Assembly: GCA_963920525.1 (NCBI GenBank)
Contig: OY986437.1
Span: forward strand, 33,929,563-33,993,562
DNA length: 64,000 nucleotides
Direction: 5' to 3'
DNA from: Dichetophora obliterata
Lineage: Eukaryota > Arthropoda > Insecta > Diptera > Sciomyzidae
Each line of letters begins with the position of its first letter. Position 1 is the first letter of the stretch. Below, one piece after another: positions 54,880 through 64,000 of the stretch. A program made the translations under genes and the position numbers. Under the pieces are notes generated by a model. It was not told the origin of the DNA and ran no database searches. It saw only the letters and a program-made list of their open reading frames with translations.

Positions 54880-55930
54880 TTATGTTGAGGTTGTCAGAAT
54901 TTTTCTATTTAATCTACTTACCTCTGCGCTTTTAAGGTTATCACCAATTTCTTAATGCCGTTTGCTTAATAAAAGTGTTATTTTAAAATATTTTTAAATT
55001 TTTATTTCAAATCATTTGAAAAAATATTACTTTTTTGATCAAATAAATATAAAATTTTAATTGTTCTTTACAAACTATTTTTTTTAACTTTTTTTTTATG
55101 GAACTTTAAAAATCCCATATTGTAAACGACAAACCATTAGCATACATCTGAAACATGCTTACAAATAGTTTTAGACAATGTAATTGTAAAATAGTCCATG
55201 CCTTTTTCAATATAATAGGCATAATATTTATTATCAAAGTAAATACCGATTAACTTTAAAAATAATTTTTTTAATATTTGCCAACAAGCACGCTGCAAAG
55301 CCAAAACTAAAATGGAGAAATTTGTCTTTTGCGGTTTTAGTATCTTCAGTAAAAGCGTGAAAACCGTATTGAGGCTACAATAGCCATATTGGAGTTTCTC
55401 TACACGCAAGATTTAAAAGTTGGCTGCAGTAGCCACAATACCGAATGTATCACAACTGTAACCACAGATCTTATTTTCAAAAAACCGCTCAACATAATTT
55501 ATGTTTTTTTATATGATTATTGCAGATTCAATTAGGGCTATGAGAGCTCTCATAAATGGCTTGCAATAAACTTTCAGCTAAGGTGACTTCATTTCATTTA
55601 TAATAACTCTAGTATGGCTACTACAGCCTCATCTTTTTTATGGCAGCCGTGTACGAAATTCAGTAATTCCCTGAGTGTGCATGGTTTGTTTGTTAATTCA
55701 TCATTGACTTCTATAGCCGATATAGCTAAGTCTCGATGAATTGCCATTTCATCGGCCCTTTATTGAAAAAAGTATAAGTTGTTATAATTATTTTGTTATT
55801 AAACACATATAGCAGGGGTGGGCGTGGTCATTAAGAGCTACATTAAGATTTTCAAATCTGTCCAAAGAGCCACACCGTACTTCAAATAAAAACAAAAACC
55901 AAAAAGAATCAGAAAAAATCAAAATTTATA
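54880..55930. other. AT-rich non-coding stretch
   Basis: No gene recognised. A small inverted pair, TTGAGGCTACAATAGCCATA (55370) and TATGGCTACTACAGCCTCAT (55613), may mark a short MITE. The frame 55137-55409 (-) is not convincing. Confidence 0.45.
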
Positions 55931-56449
55931 TATATGATGTACATTAGAGCACTCAAATGTGCAAAAATGGTTTTTTCTTTGCTCCCCGCGCATTTTCATA
56001 AAGATTAAAGGTAAAAAATAAGATCTGCAAAAATATTTGTATCGCTAGTGGTAATTAGCCAGTCAGTTTTAAATTAAAGCCTCCAAAATGGGCTTAAAAA
56101 TAGTTCAAACATGCTTTGTTCTACAACTCTTTCAAAAACTTTTTAAGGCGGTTAATCTTTGTTACGTAAAATAAAGAATAAATAGGTAAAAGTGTTAGGC
56201 ATAATTTTTTTTATCTAAGTGCCATAGTTCACGGTATTTAGAGTGGTTGGATTTGAATTTTACAACAATTTTTGGGTAGTAATTTCGCTTAAATAATTTC
56301 CATATATTTTTAGAGGGCGATAAAATTTATTGCTTTTAATTTTCATAAAGAGAATTAAATGGGGCTTAAATAAAACAATTTTTTAAATATTTATTTTTGT
56401 TACCAAAAAAAAGTTTGAAAGTGAAAAAACTGTAAGCATTTTTTTATTT

Positions 56450-57860
56450 TTTATTTTAAATTTCATAACAAAATTTAAGAGGGTTACTTAGTCATATTAG
56501 TGTTAACACATTGCTTTTATATACTCTATTCAAAGGCCGTGGGTGTTTTATTTTAATTCAATATTACTCATACGCCATGTTGGTAAACTTATACAGAATA
56601 AGAAGGCAAAAGACTAACGAACAAAAATTAAGATAAACGAAGACTAGTTCAATAACAGCAATCGAATAAAATTAGTTTTACTTCTTGTGGTTGACCTTAA
56701 TATACGCGCCATTTTATTTTTATAACAACGCGAATTTAACAAATTTTATTTCTGAAAACTCTAATCTAAATATTCTAAATAAATTTAAATCATTATAATG
56801 TTGTTCCATTGTGTGTAGGACATATTGTTTTTGTTATTTTTGCTAATTATACTGCATTAGACCTTGTAATTAATGGGACTCCACGTTCTGCAATATCATT
56901 AACAACTAATAATTTTATAACTTAATTTAGCTGCAATATATTCCTCATTTTGCTCCCAAGTCATTGTATCGAAAGTTTAAAAATTTGAATATTGTATCGA
57001 AAAAGAAGTAGGTGTTGCTCGTAACGAAGTCACTTATTTAAGCAGCCATTTTGTTCTGAACATCCACTAGAATCCTTTTTGGTTGATCAGGGTGCCCATC
57101 TCTTTTAAATTTAATTTAATATAATTTTCCCTCTTCATTTCAACATCCAACTCTATTAGACATGCAGAAAATAATGTTATGGCAATGTGCTTCGACACCT
57201 TAGCAATAATACCAGCACTTCTATTAGAGCTTGCGCTGTATTAGAGCAGACCCAAACCGGCAGCTAGTGCACTTTAGATGCAGACCAGAGAACAGCAAAA
57301 CTCAATATTTTCTTGATTTATTCATACACCAAAATTCTAACTCACATCATATAACTCGACAAAACACAGCTTTGAATAAAATCAGCGTCATGCTGGCGAA
57401 CACTTCGTTCGTGTGAGCACGTTCGCTGTTCGATCATTTTTTATTCAATTTCAATCACGCAAAACGTTAAATAAAATCAGCATCGTGTAGGCCAGCATGA
57501 GTTTGTTGATCGATCATGATTTATTTACATGCTTTGGCAAATTAGCGTTGGCGTTATATGTTGCAATAAATATGTATGTATTTCGTAAAAGAGGAACAAA
57601 AAAAAAATAGATTTAATTGTTTTAACAATTCGTAACAAAGACTTCACGCTTCAAAAACAAAATGTCAGACGACTAAGCTTTTGTGATAGAGCAATTTGTA
57701 AAAGTGTTAACAACAAACAAGTGTTTGTTTCGTTGTTATTAAATTCTTTTGCTTCTATTTGGTCTCGCTCTTTCTTTCTCTTTCTCTGCCAGCCTATACA
57801 AAAACTCATACGCGTTAATTTTTGCTTTTTGCGTTTTATTCTAGATCAAAATATTCATTG
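56450..57860. other. interior non-coding sequence
   Basis: No gene recognised. Two similar blocks, AATAAAATCAGCGTCATGCT (57377) and AATAAAATCAGCATCGTGTA (57471), form a local direct duplication. The frame 57231-57416 has no domain. Confidence 0.45.
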
Positions 57861-58039
57861 CTGAGCCGAACGAACAAACACGAAATTATTGGTATGAAAA
57901 CGATCGATGGATAAAATCATAGAGCCAACACGAAGCACATGGTTTGATTGAATTAAACCATAGATGCCCAAGGTAGTATTATTGGTGAGAGTGACGAAAT
58001 ACTACCCAGTGGGCAAAAGTAGGTCTTTGAAATAAAAAA

Positions 58040-58120
58040 GTTTTGACAAATTCCAGATTTGAACCAGCGTCCTCTCAGCTGTCGGTCTGGCATCTTACCC
58101 ACTCGTCCACCTCAGTTGTT
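58040..58120 (-). repeat. tRNA-like module (Ser/Leu-like)
   Basis: On the minus strand GAGGTGGACGAGTGGGTAAG resembles a tRNA-Ser/Leu D-arm (A-box), followed after ~35 bases by the B-box CTGGTTCAAATCTGG. A SINE or tRNA pseudogene is more likely than a working gene. Confidence 0.5.
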
Positions 58121-58164
58121 AACAAAATTCAGCTTATTTTGCATCATTACAAATGAAAGTAAGT

Positions 58165-58200
58165 TTTCGGGAGCGCGGGTTCGCAACCCAGTTCGGCCAA
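58165..58200 (+). repeat. tRNA-like B-box module
   Basis: GGAGCGCGGGTTCGCAACCC followed by AGTTCGGCCAAAAAAAAA looks like a T-arm and 3' end of a tRNA-derived sequence. Confidence 0.45.
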
Positions 58201-58359
58201 AAAAAAATTTTTTTTTTATTTTTTTTTTTAAATCTAAATTTTTTGACAAATTTTTCTGTCCATTTAAAAATTTTTTGGATTTTTTTTTTGTAAATTTCTT
58301 CATACAAAAATAATAGAGAAGACTTAGAATTTTTCCATATAAAAGTTTTCATATTGTGT

Positions 58360-58412
58360 ATGCAATGCGTTAGATTTCGGAGACCTGGGTTCGCGTCCCA
58401 ACTCGGACAAAA
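58360..58412 (+). repeat. tRNA-like B-box module
   Basis: GGAGACCTGGGTTCGCGTCC with CAACTCGGACAAAAAAA repeats the style of the module at 58165, about 200 bp downstream. Confidence 0.45.
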
Positions 58413-58959
58413 AAATAATATTTATTTTTGGTTTTTTCTTTAAGATTTGCTTTTTTTTTTAATTGATCTGATCATTTATAATTTTGTAAAAAATTTATAA
58501 AATTTTTTTATATAAAATAACAGGAAAAGACTCCAAACCTTCAAAAGGTAGGCCTTACAGAGGCACTCATCAATGCAGCGGTCATGGAAGGTATATTGAC
58601 GCCAATAAGAGCACTACTAGCATTCATTCTTTTGCGTATCGCTAGCTAAAATGCCCACTGGGTACTGGTGAGAGTGATACAGAAGTTCTGTAAGTGCAGT
58701 TTGTCTCTCCCACTCAACATGCTGATTTCCTATTGGTTGATTGACGATCAAACAAAAGAGCGTATGTATACGTGTGAGTTAAATTTGCTGATATCAGCCA
58801 CTACTGGGCATCTATGAATTAAACTCAAGAGCGATATGTGCATTCGAGCAAGTTTGATCGCTTGAACGCAGAAGCATGGTTTTTACCAAGAATGATAGAA
58901 TAAGAGATTGCGCTTTGCGCAGGTCCGTTACTTCTGCTAATCGAGTTTGACAACCAGCT

Positions 58960-59700
58960 GTTCAGTTGACTACGTCACAATATTTTATTTCTTTGAGAAA
59001 GGTATTGCGATTGGTTGTCTTTTATTTAATTGTGTATATATTGAAGTATATTTGCGAGTTTTTAACTTAACATTTAAAAAATTAAGTGTGCAGCTGCTAA
59101 TTGCGGTAACAATAGCAAACAAATATTTTTCAGGAACCTGATGTTTGCAATAAATACAAAAATTAAACCAAGAAATTGTAGAAAACGCACACAAACGAAA
59201 ACGAAAATACAAAAATATATTAACTTAACAAAATTTATTTCATTATTTAAAAACTTGGAACTATCATTTATTTGTCCTTTCGATTCACAGGTAAATTAAT
59301 GGAAATAAAATATCTGGAAATGTTGAGAAACTACATAAATTAAACACGTAATAAGCATTTTAATAAAATCCAACTCGAAAAATAATGCTCACTGAAGTTG
59401 GTTTCTCAGACAAAATTTTTTTTTTACTAAACTGCTTACTGGCTGCAATAAAATAATAGTAAAAATAATGTTTGCAAAGGAGTACTAAGTAAATTTACCT
59501 TTTTCTCATTCCAATAAATTACGTCTTACTTCTTTTATATTAATTATAGAAACTTAAATGTATACAATTTTCATTTCTGTGTAGAAATCCTATGCAAACT
59601 GAACGGTCGCCAAAACAGCATCGATATTATGACGTATGTACATGCGCAGAACGAATTTTGTTGTACTCTTTTTCTTGTCTTCAGCGCAATCTTTGTATTC
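58960..59700. other. interior non-coding sequence
   Basis: No gene recognised. Overlapping frames 58947-59141 (+) and 58985-59212 (-) lack domains. AT-rich. Confidence 0.45.
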
Positions 59701-59754
59701 TATAATTCTTGGGTTTTTACAGTGTTGATTTCGTATGAATATTTTTATGTGAGT

Positions 59755-60080
59755 TTTGCAGTTCTCTGATGCAGACATCATATCATGGGATTGCTGGCTG
59801 TAGCTGCATTCAAAGTCATCAACAATATCAGGTCCAAAAATATTCCTATTTGAAAAATTTCGAAAATTTTGGCCTGTACTACAGCATGCTTATTTCGAAA
59901 CTGGTGTTGAAGATCCAGATGTGGCTATATATTTTCCTAGTAATACCCGAAATGATTTGAAAAATTTTATACAAGATCAAATTAAGTACGCTATTTCTTG
60001 GAGAAACACTACCGGAATATAAAATATCTCAGCCTGATGCTGTCAGTCAAGCAAAGTGGATGGCGAAAGTAATCTTCAAT
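59755..60080 (+). pseudogene. transposase-like remnant beside the right inverted repeat
   Basis: Plus-strand pieces read EDPDVAIYFPSNTRNDLKNF then IQDQIKYAISW, and in another frame LGETLPEYKISQPDAVSQAK then WMAKVIFN. The pattern LG-x-x-(L/P)-x-x-x-I-x-x-P-x-A-x-x-x-A-(R/K)-W-M-x-K-(A/V)-I recalls a motif I associate with uncharacterised arthropod transposon proteins. It sits just inside the right arm of the 55933-60640 element on the same strand, so it is probably that element's own coding remnant. Stops and a frameshift are present. The family cannot be named with confidence. Confidence 0.45.
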
Positions 60081-60649
60081 TAATACTTACATTTTCACTT
60101 TGTAATGAATTTTAAAATAAAAAATAATTATTATTTTTTCACTTTCAAACGTTTTTTGGCAATAAAAATAAATATTTGAAAAAAATTGTTTTATTTAAGC
60201 CCCATTTAATTCTCTTTCTGAAACTTAAAAGCAATCAATTTTATCGCCCTTTAAAAATTTATGAAAATTATTTAAGCGAAATTTTTACCCAAAAATTATT
60301 GCAAAATTCAACTTTAATCACTCAAAACACCGTGAACTATGGCGTTTAGATAAAAAATGTATACCTAAAATGTTTACCTATTTATTCTTTATTTTACGTA
60401 ACAAAGATTAACAACCTTACAAATTTTGTATAAGAGTTATAGAACAAAGCATGTTTGAACTGTTTTTAAGCCATGTTGGAGGCTTTAACTCAAAACCGAC
60501 TGGCTAATTACCACTAGCGATACAAGTTTTTTTTTTTAGGATCTTTTCTTTTACCATAGATCTTTATGAAAATGAGCGGGAAGTGAAGAAAAAATATGGG
60601 TTCTCTAATATACTTGTGAATCTGCACACTTATAACAAAAAAAAAACTA

Positions 60650-61990
60650 GTCATTTAAAGTTTTTTAACAAAACGAAAATGCGATTTAAAATACATCTTT
60701 GGCCAATATTTTAAAATTTTGGTCTGTTTTGGTTAGCAACAACAACAACTAAGAACATCTAGCTCAACTTTTGTCAGACTTCTCTCTAATATGAGCTTAC
60801 CTTGTATTTGAATCATGGAAAAAAAGTACACCATAATTAAAGAGAACGCGCAAATAAAAATAATAGTACTTAACAATAGGAAATAAAAACAAGTTATCAA
60901 ATTGTTCGTCTAATCGTTGGTCAAAGAACTATAATGATCTTTTAATCATCCCTGAACTGCCAATACGAACGAGATTTAAGTCCCAAAACTAAGATTAGCT
61001 AGTAACAGGCGCGCTTTCCAACAAACAAAAGCTCTCATTATTGCGTTCAGTGATCGAAAGTGTAAATATTATAAAAGTGTGATTTTATGCACCAAAATTA
61101 AAGGCTTTATAGTCATAAAGAAATTATAATATTTATGATAATAAAACAAATAAGAGAAAATTTAAATAACAAGATTTCTAACATTATAATATACATAAAT
61201 AAATTATCGAATTCGACCAAGAAATTAATAGTAAAATTAATTTAAAATTATTTTTTTTTTACTTTTTAGTGATTTTGAAGTCGCGTTTTTTGAAGTGAAA
61301 ACTTCTTTAGGCGCGTTGAACGATTTTGGTAGAGGTTAAATCTTTGGTGTTCGTCATTGTCTTTTTCCGAGTAACTCTCGTCATCAATACAGACAGCAAA
61401 GATAACAAGATAGGAAACTTAGAAAACATAAGCAAGCAACCATCAATAAGTTCCTCTGCTGACGCATCGTTCTTTCCCCTCCCTTTGCTCCGCTGCGAAA
61501 CAGTTACATTCCCGTGGCACTGGATCAAATCAAATCTCAGTAAAACAACTTTAGTTCAACTTTATATCAATTTATCATCAGAGTCTTGAAACAGCTGTTT
61601 TAAGAACAATAACAAAAGAAAACAACAATACCAAAACGCCCATTGAGCGGTGAAACGTCAAAAAAGGAAAATGAATAGTTATTTAGATTTGCCAACTATG
61701 TTCGTTTTGATAAAAATTGCTTGAAGCTTGGCAGCTTTTCAAAATCAGAAATAGAGCTAGAAATCGAGCTGGTTTTAATTTTTGTTTTTGTTTTGTGAAT
61801 AAAATAGTGCTGCGCTCTAGATCAACGACCACGGGAATGCAGCTATTGAATGTTACCGTTTTTTTCAATGTATATGTAGAGCTAGCTGTTGGCTAAAATA
61901 GATAAATAAAGAAATAGAGGTGTTAGTGAGTTTGACACTTCTCTCTCAAAATGATAAAATTATGTTTCCCCGCTCTTGTCAAAAACAGCT
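60650..61990. other. AT-rich non-coding stretch
   Basis: No gene assigned. The frame 61326-61589 (+) opens with a hydrophobic stretch but has no ATG there and no domain. The frame 61683-61868 (-) is not convincing. Confidence 0.45.
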
Positions 61991-62093
61991 GACGGTGAAT
62001 TGCAATTAAAACACATTTTGTTAAATTCGTGTCTTTCTGCAAGCTTATAAGATTTTTACTGAGACTAAAAGGATATGGAAAACTATAAAAAAT

Positions 62094-62246
62094 ATGAGAC
62101 GCTGTGCGTTATGCAAAAAAACACGATGTGAATGCAAGACAATTTGCATGCTGGCCAAAGCTTCACGTCGGCGGCACCTTCCAGAGCACGTTTCTGATAA
62201 AATGGCCAAAACATTCAACGACAACGATTTGCTGAGCGCCTGGTAG
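62094..62246 (+). CDS. short Cys-rich ORF, 50 codons, unassigned
   Basis: ATG at 62094 opens MRRCALCKKTRCECKTICML then AKASRRRHLPEHVSDKMAKT and FNDNDLLSAW, followed by TAG. Five cysteines fall within the first 18 residues (C-x2-C-x4-C-x-C-x3-C), giving a zinc-knuckle-like look, and the base composition is less AT-rich than the flanks. I recognise no family. A longer frame (62045-62476) on the other strand overlaps it. It may be an exon fragment, part of a mobile element or chance. Confidence 0.25.
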   Translation: MRRCALCKKTRCECKTICMLAKASRRRHLPEHVSDKMAKTFNDNDLLSAW

Positions 62247-62379
62247 CCAATATCCAAGAGCGTGTATTTGAGTTTCATGACCGACATAAAAACATTTGTA
62301 GTTCTATAAATGTCGCCAGCATATTCTCTGACTGGGACCATGGTATAATAAGTAATAGGTAAGAGTGACATTTCGTGTT

Positions 62380-62606
62380 TCGACCACCGAATTTCAAGCA
62401 AAAGAAAACAAAATAGAGAACACGTGTCACACACATTGGCCGCATTCAGAGGAGTCACCTGTTGTGAATGGATCATTTAATTGCAAAGATTTCTCACTCA
62501 AATTTAAAAAAAAACAGTTGTCAACTATTGACTCCGCTGAAAGCTACCAATGTGTGTGACACACGCACTTTATATTGTTTTCTTTTGTTTGAAATTCGAT
62601 GGTCGC
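62380..62606. mobile_element. foldback MITE
   Basis: CGACCACCGAATTTCAAGCA with CACGTGTCACACACATTGG (62381-62439) is mirrored by CCAATGTGTGTGACACACGC with GAAATTCGATGGTCG (62547-62605). The complementarity continues inward (CAGAGGAGTCACCTGTTG against CAACTATTGACTCCGCTG). No ORF of its own. Confidence 0.85.
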
Positions 62607-62639
62607 AGCTCGTGAGAAAATAAGTAGTTGTCAAAGCTA

Positions 62640-63559
62640 CCTAATAATAATTTTATCAAACAGTGAAAATAATGTAAATGAAATTCAATGAAATGTTTGT
62701 GAATACAAATTTTATGTATGTGTGTATTATTATGTATTTTAAGTGTATATAAATTATTTCATTAAGTTTAATTTATATTTTTGTTTATGTTTTACTTTGT
62801 TTGTTATATTATAACCCATAATTTAAAATAAAATGAAGTGATAAAAGATGAAAATAATGTGCATTAATGATGAACCGGATGTACGGATAAACCGAAACGG
62901 GGGCAGAAAATAAACTGCTCTTTGCTTGTTTTTTTCTGTCTTCCTTGTAGCAAGATCTAAAAATGCAGGCATTAAAAGAGACTTCAAGACCCATCAAACA
63001 AAATATCATATATTAAAAATAGAAAGTTTATTTTATTTTAGCTACAGCTCTACATATACATTGAAAGAAAAAATTAAATATCCTTTTTGAGGATTGTTTT
63101 TCATTCAATCAATAATATTCAATTTAAATGTTATAATATAGTTTGGTGTAATTATAAAATAAAAATACGATCCGAATAAAAAATATTTTGAAAGAAATAA
63201 TCAAAGATTGGTGGGTGAAAATATAAATTTTTTCCGATTAGCATGAAAATTCTTTTATAGTAATAAGGCGGTCCGTGAAAGGGCAAAGTCTCCCAGGGAA
63301 TAGTAATATTTTACAGATATGTTTTCGCTTCGGTCTGCAGTGCCCTCACTGCAATACTTTTTTTTTTTTTTTGGAAAGTGTTTTTGGTCCATAACTTCGG
63401 CTAAGGTCATGCTAACTTTTTTTTTTGTCTGGACTTTCATGGTCCAGATTTTGTGTGTTTATAGTGGAATACGTGGAATACAGTTACATCAATAACTCAG
63501 TTCTGTCTTAAGTCGACTTAAGCTGTTATTGCTTATCGATAAAATTTTTGAATTTTATT
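62640..63559. other. AT-rich non-coding stretch
   Basis: No gene or repeat recognised apart from poly(T) runs near 63359-63371. Confidence 0.5.
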
Positions 63560-64000
63560 ATGTTGATTTTCTATGATTTAAATACAAATTCTAAATGTTT
63601 GATAGTTTAAATCATTCTTGATTTTAAATACAAATTGTAGTTGTTTGATAGTTTAAAATCGTGTATTGAGCTTTAGGTCAGGTTAGAACAATTAATTAAA
63701 GAAACAAAATTTTCAATATGAAAAGGAAAACATCACTAGCTGATTTTATTGCAATTTCGGCCCCACTACTGGCTTCATCAGAAATCTTTGTGAATGCTGG
63801 CGGGAATCGATCCCGGTCCATGCTTGCTTCGTGAAAGTGCATCTTAGCGCAATACACCAACAGAGGCGATGAGATTTCAGAGACAATTTTTCAGTTTCTT
63901 CTCTTGTTGTTGTTTTTGTTTTGCTTTACTTTAGTTTATGCTTGTTATTATATGGATGTAAACACTTAGCATTTGTATTTAAATCATAGAAAATCAACAT
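63560..64000. mobile_element. TIR element reaching the window edge
   Basis: ATGTTGATTTTCTATGATTT then AAATACAAAT (63560-63589) is perfectly mirrored at 63971-64000 (ATTTGTATTTAAATCATAGA then AAATCAACAT), a 30-bp exact inverted repeat. A partial direct copy of the left end (TTTAAATACAAATTGTAGTT) follows near 63623. A tRNA-like module lies inside. The element may extend past 64000. Confidence 0.82.
63793..63875 (-). repeat. tRNA-like module inside the TIR element
   Basis: On the minus strand, CGCCTCTGTTGGTGTATTGC, then AGATGCACTTTCACGAAGCA, then ACCGGGATCGATTCCCGCC. The last part is a good T-arm/B-box (GGGATCGATTCCC); the A-box is weak. More likely a SINE part than a tRNA gene. Confidence 0.45.

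Larger units (their letters stand above)
57940..58830. repeat. MITE-like inverted repeat split by a CCCAGTGGGCA element
   Basis: GAATTAAACCATAGATGCCC (57950) is mirrored by GGGCATCTATGAATTAAACT (58807). Inside it, near 58005-58652, lies a second element whose ends read CCCAGTGGGCA on both strands (TGCCCACTGGG at the right). Direct repeats GGTGAGAGTGACGAAATAC and GGTGAGAGTGATACAGAAG flank the inner element, so the arrangement is not a simple short target duplication. Confidence 0.6.
55933..60640. mobile_element. large element bounded by ~450-bp inverted repeats
   Basis: The left arm (about 55933-56440) and right arm (about 60125-60640) are inverted copies: CGCTAGTGGTAATTAGCCAG, AACATGCTTTGTTCT, CTTTGTTACGTAAAATAAAG with AATAAATAGGTAAA, and ATTAAATGGGGCTTAAATAA. 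The outermost shared part is ACATTAGAGCACTC (left) and ATATTAGAGAACCC (right, reversed), each preceded by T, which suggests a TA target. Between the arms lie other repeats (57.9-58.96 kb) and a transposase-like remnant next to the right arm. Confidence 0.72.

Noticed and set aside
62045..62476. 143-codon minus-strand frame
   Set aside because: It has no domain, overlaps the foldback arm and a more gene-like short frame on the other strand, and has no splice or promoter context.
1..64000. prokaryotic-style features (operons, CRISPR, Shine-Dalgarno sites, phage)
   Set aside because: Spliced exon, eukaryotic transposon families and AT-rich intron sequence show insect nuclear DNA; no regularly spaced CRISPR-like repeats were seen.

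Overview
The window looks like nuclear DNA of a brachyceran fly (Diptera) with a large, repeat-rich genome. The base composition is very AT-rich. Mos1-like and irritans-like mariners, Tc1-like, hAT, Kolobok-like and CR1/L2-like elements sit beside the 'GACGGACATGGCTAAATCGA' type of dispersed repeat that is common in fly introns. The species cannot be named from this sequence. Only one host-gene piece is recognised: an 85-nt exon at 8288-8372 (+) of a Wnt-family gene, closest to fly Wnt5 as I recall that protein. Both splice sites are present, so the surrounding DNA is at least partly intron.

Layout. 1-8.3 kb: AT-rich intron, a 5'-truncated LINE copy (1.9-3.6 kb, minus), and an element carrying about ten tandem 141-bp units (3.76-6.03 kb). 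8.3-13.5 kb: the Wnt exon, then degenerate tandem repeats, including three ~750-bp units with a MITE and a 316-bp insertion. 13.66-17 kb: a decayed Tc1-like element (minus) broken by a dispersed repeat and by a second LINE copy (plus). 17.8-24.3 kb: a MITE, a decayed hAT with a tRNA-derived SINE, and an irritans-like mariner split by a 669-bp MITE.

24.69-29.20 kb: a 4.5-kb element with CAGTGTTGC ends and a perfect 8-bp target duplication. It holds a nested Mos1-like mariner, a broken gene of an uncharacterised arthropod transposon-protein family, and a repeat with an embedded tRNA-Asp-like module. 29.4-33.5 kb: a TTA-flanked MITE, hAT and tRNA-repeat fragments, and a 63-bp triplicate. 33.5-34.8 kb: a mariner with an uninterrupted 345-codon transposase. 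34.8-42.2 kb: two paralogous hAT copies that serve as empty sites for each other's nested insertions.

44.4-48.4 kb: inverted-repeat elements, and inside them a Kolobok/Mutator-like transposon (45187-48045) with TTAA target duplication and an intact 588-codon transposase. 48.6-51.9 kb: a 3.3-kb element with ~190-bp terminal inverted repeats, split by a CR1/L2-like LINE. 54.5-54.9 kb: a 63-bp minisatellite. 55.9-60.6 kb: a pair of ~450-bp inverted repeats enclosing further elements and a transposase-like remnant. 62-64 kb: a foldback element and a TIR element reaching the window edge.

The features do not form a pathway. This is host intron (or intergenic) sequence built up by repeated nested insertion. 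The two proteins that could still be made are the mariner transposase (33678-34715) and the Kolobok-like transposase (45881-47647). No rRNA gene, CRISPR array or operon was found. Several tRNA-like modules occur, but all look like parts of repeats.
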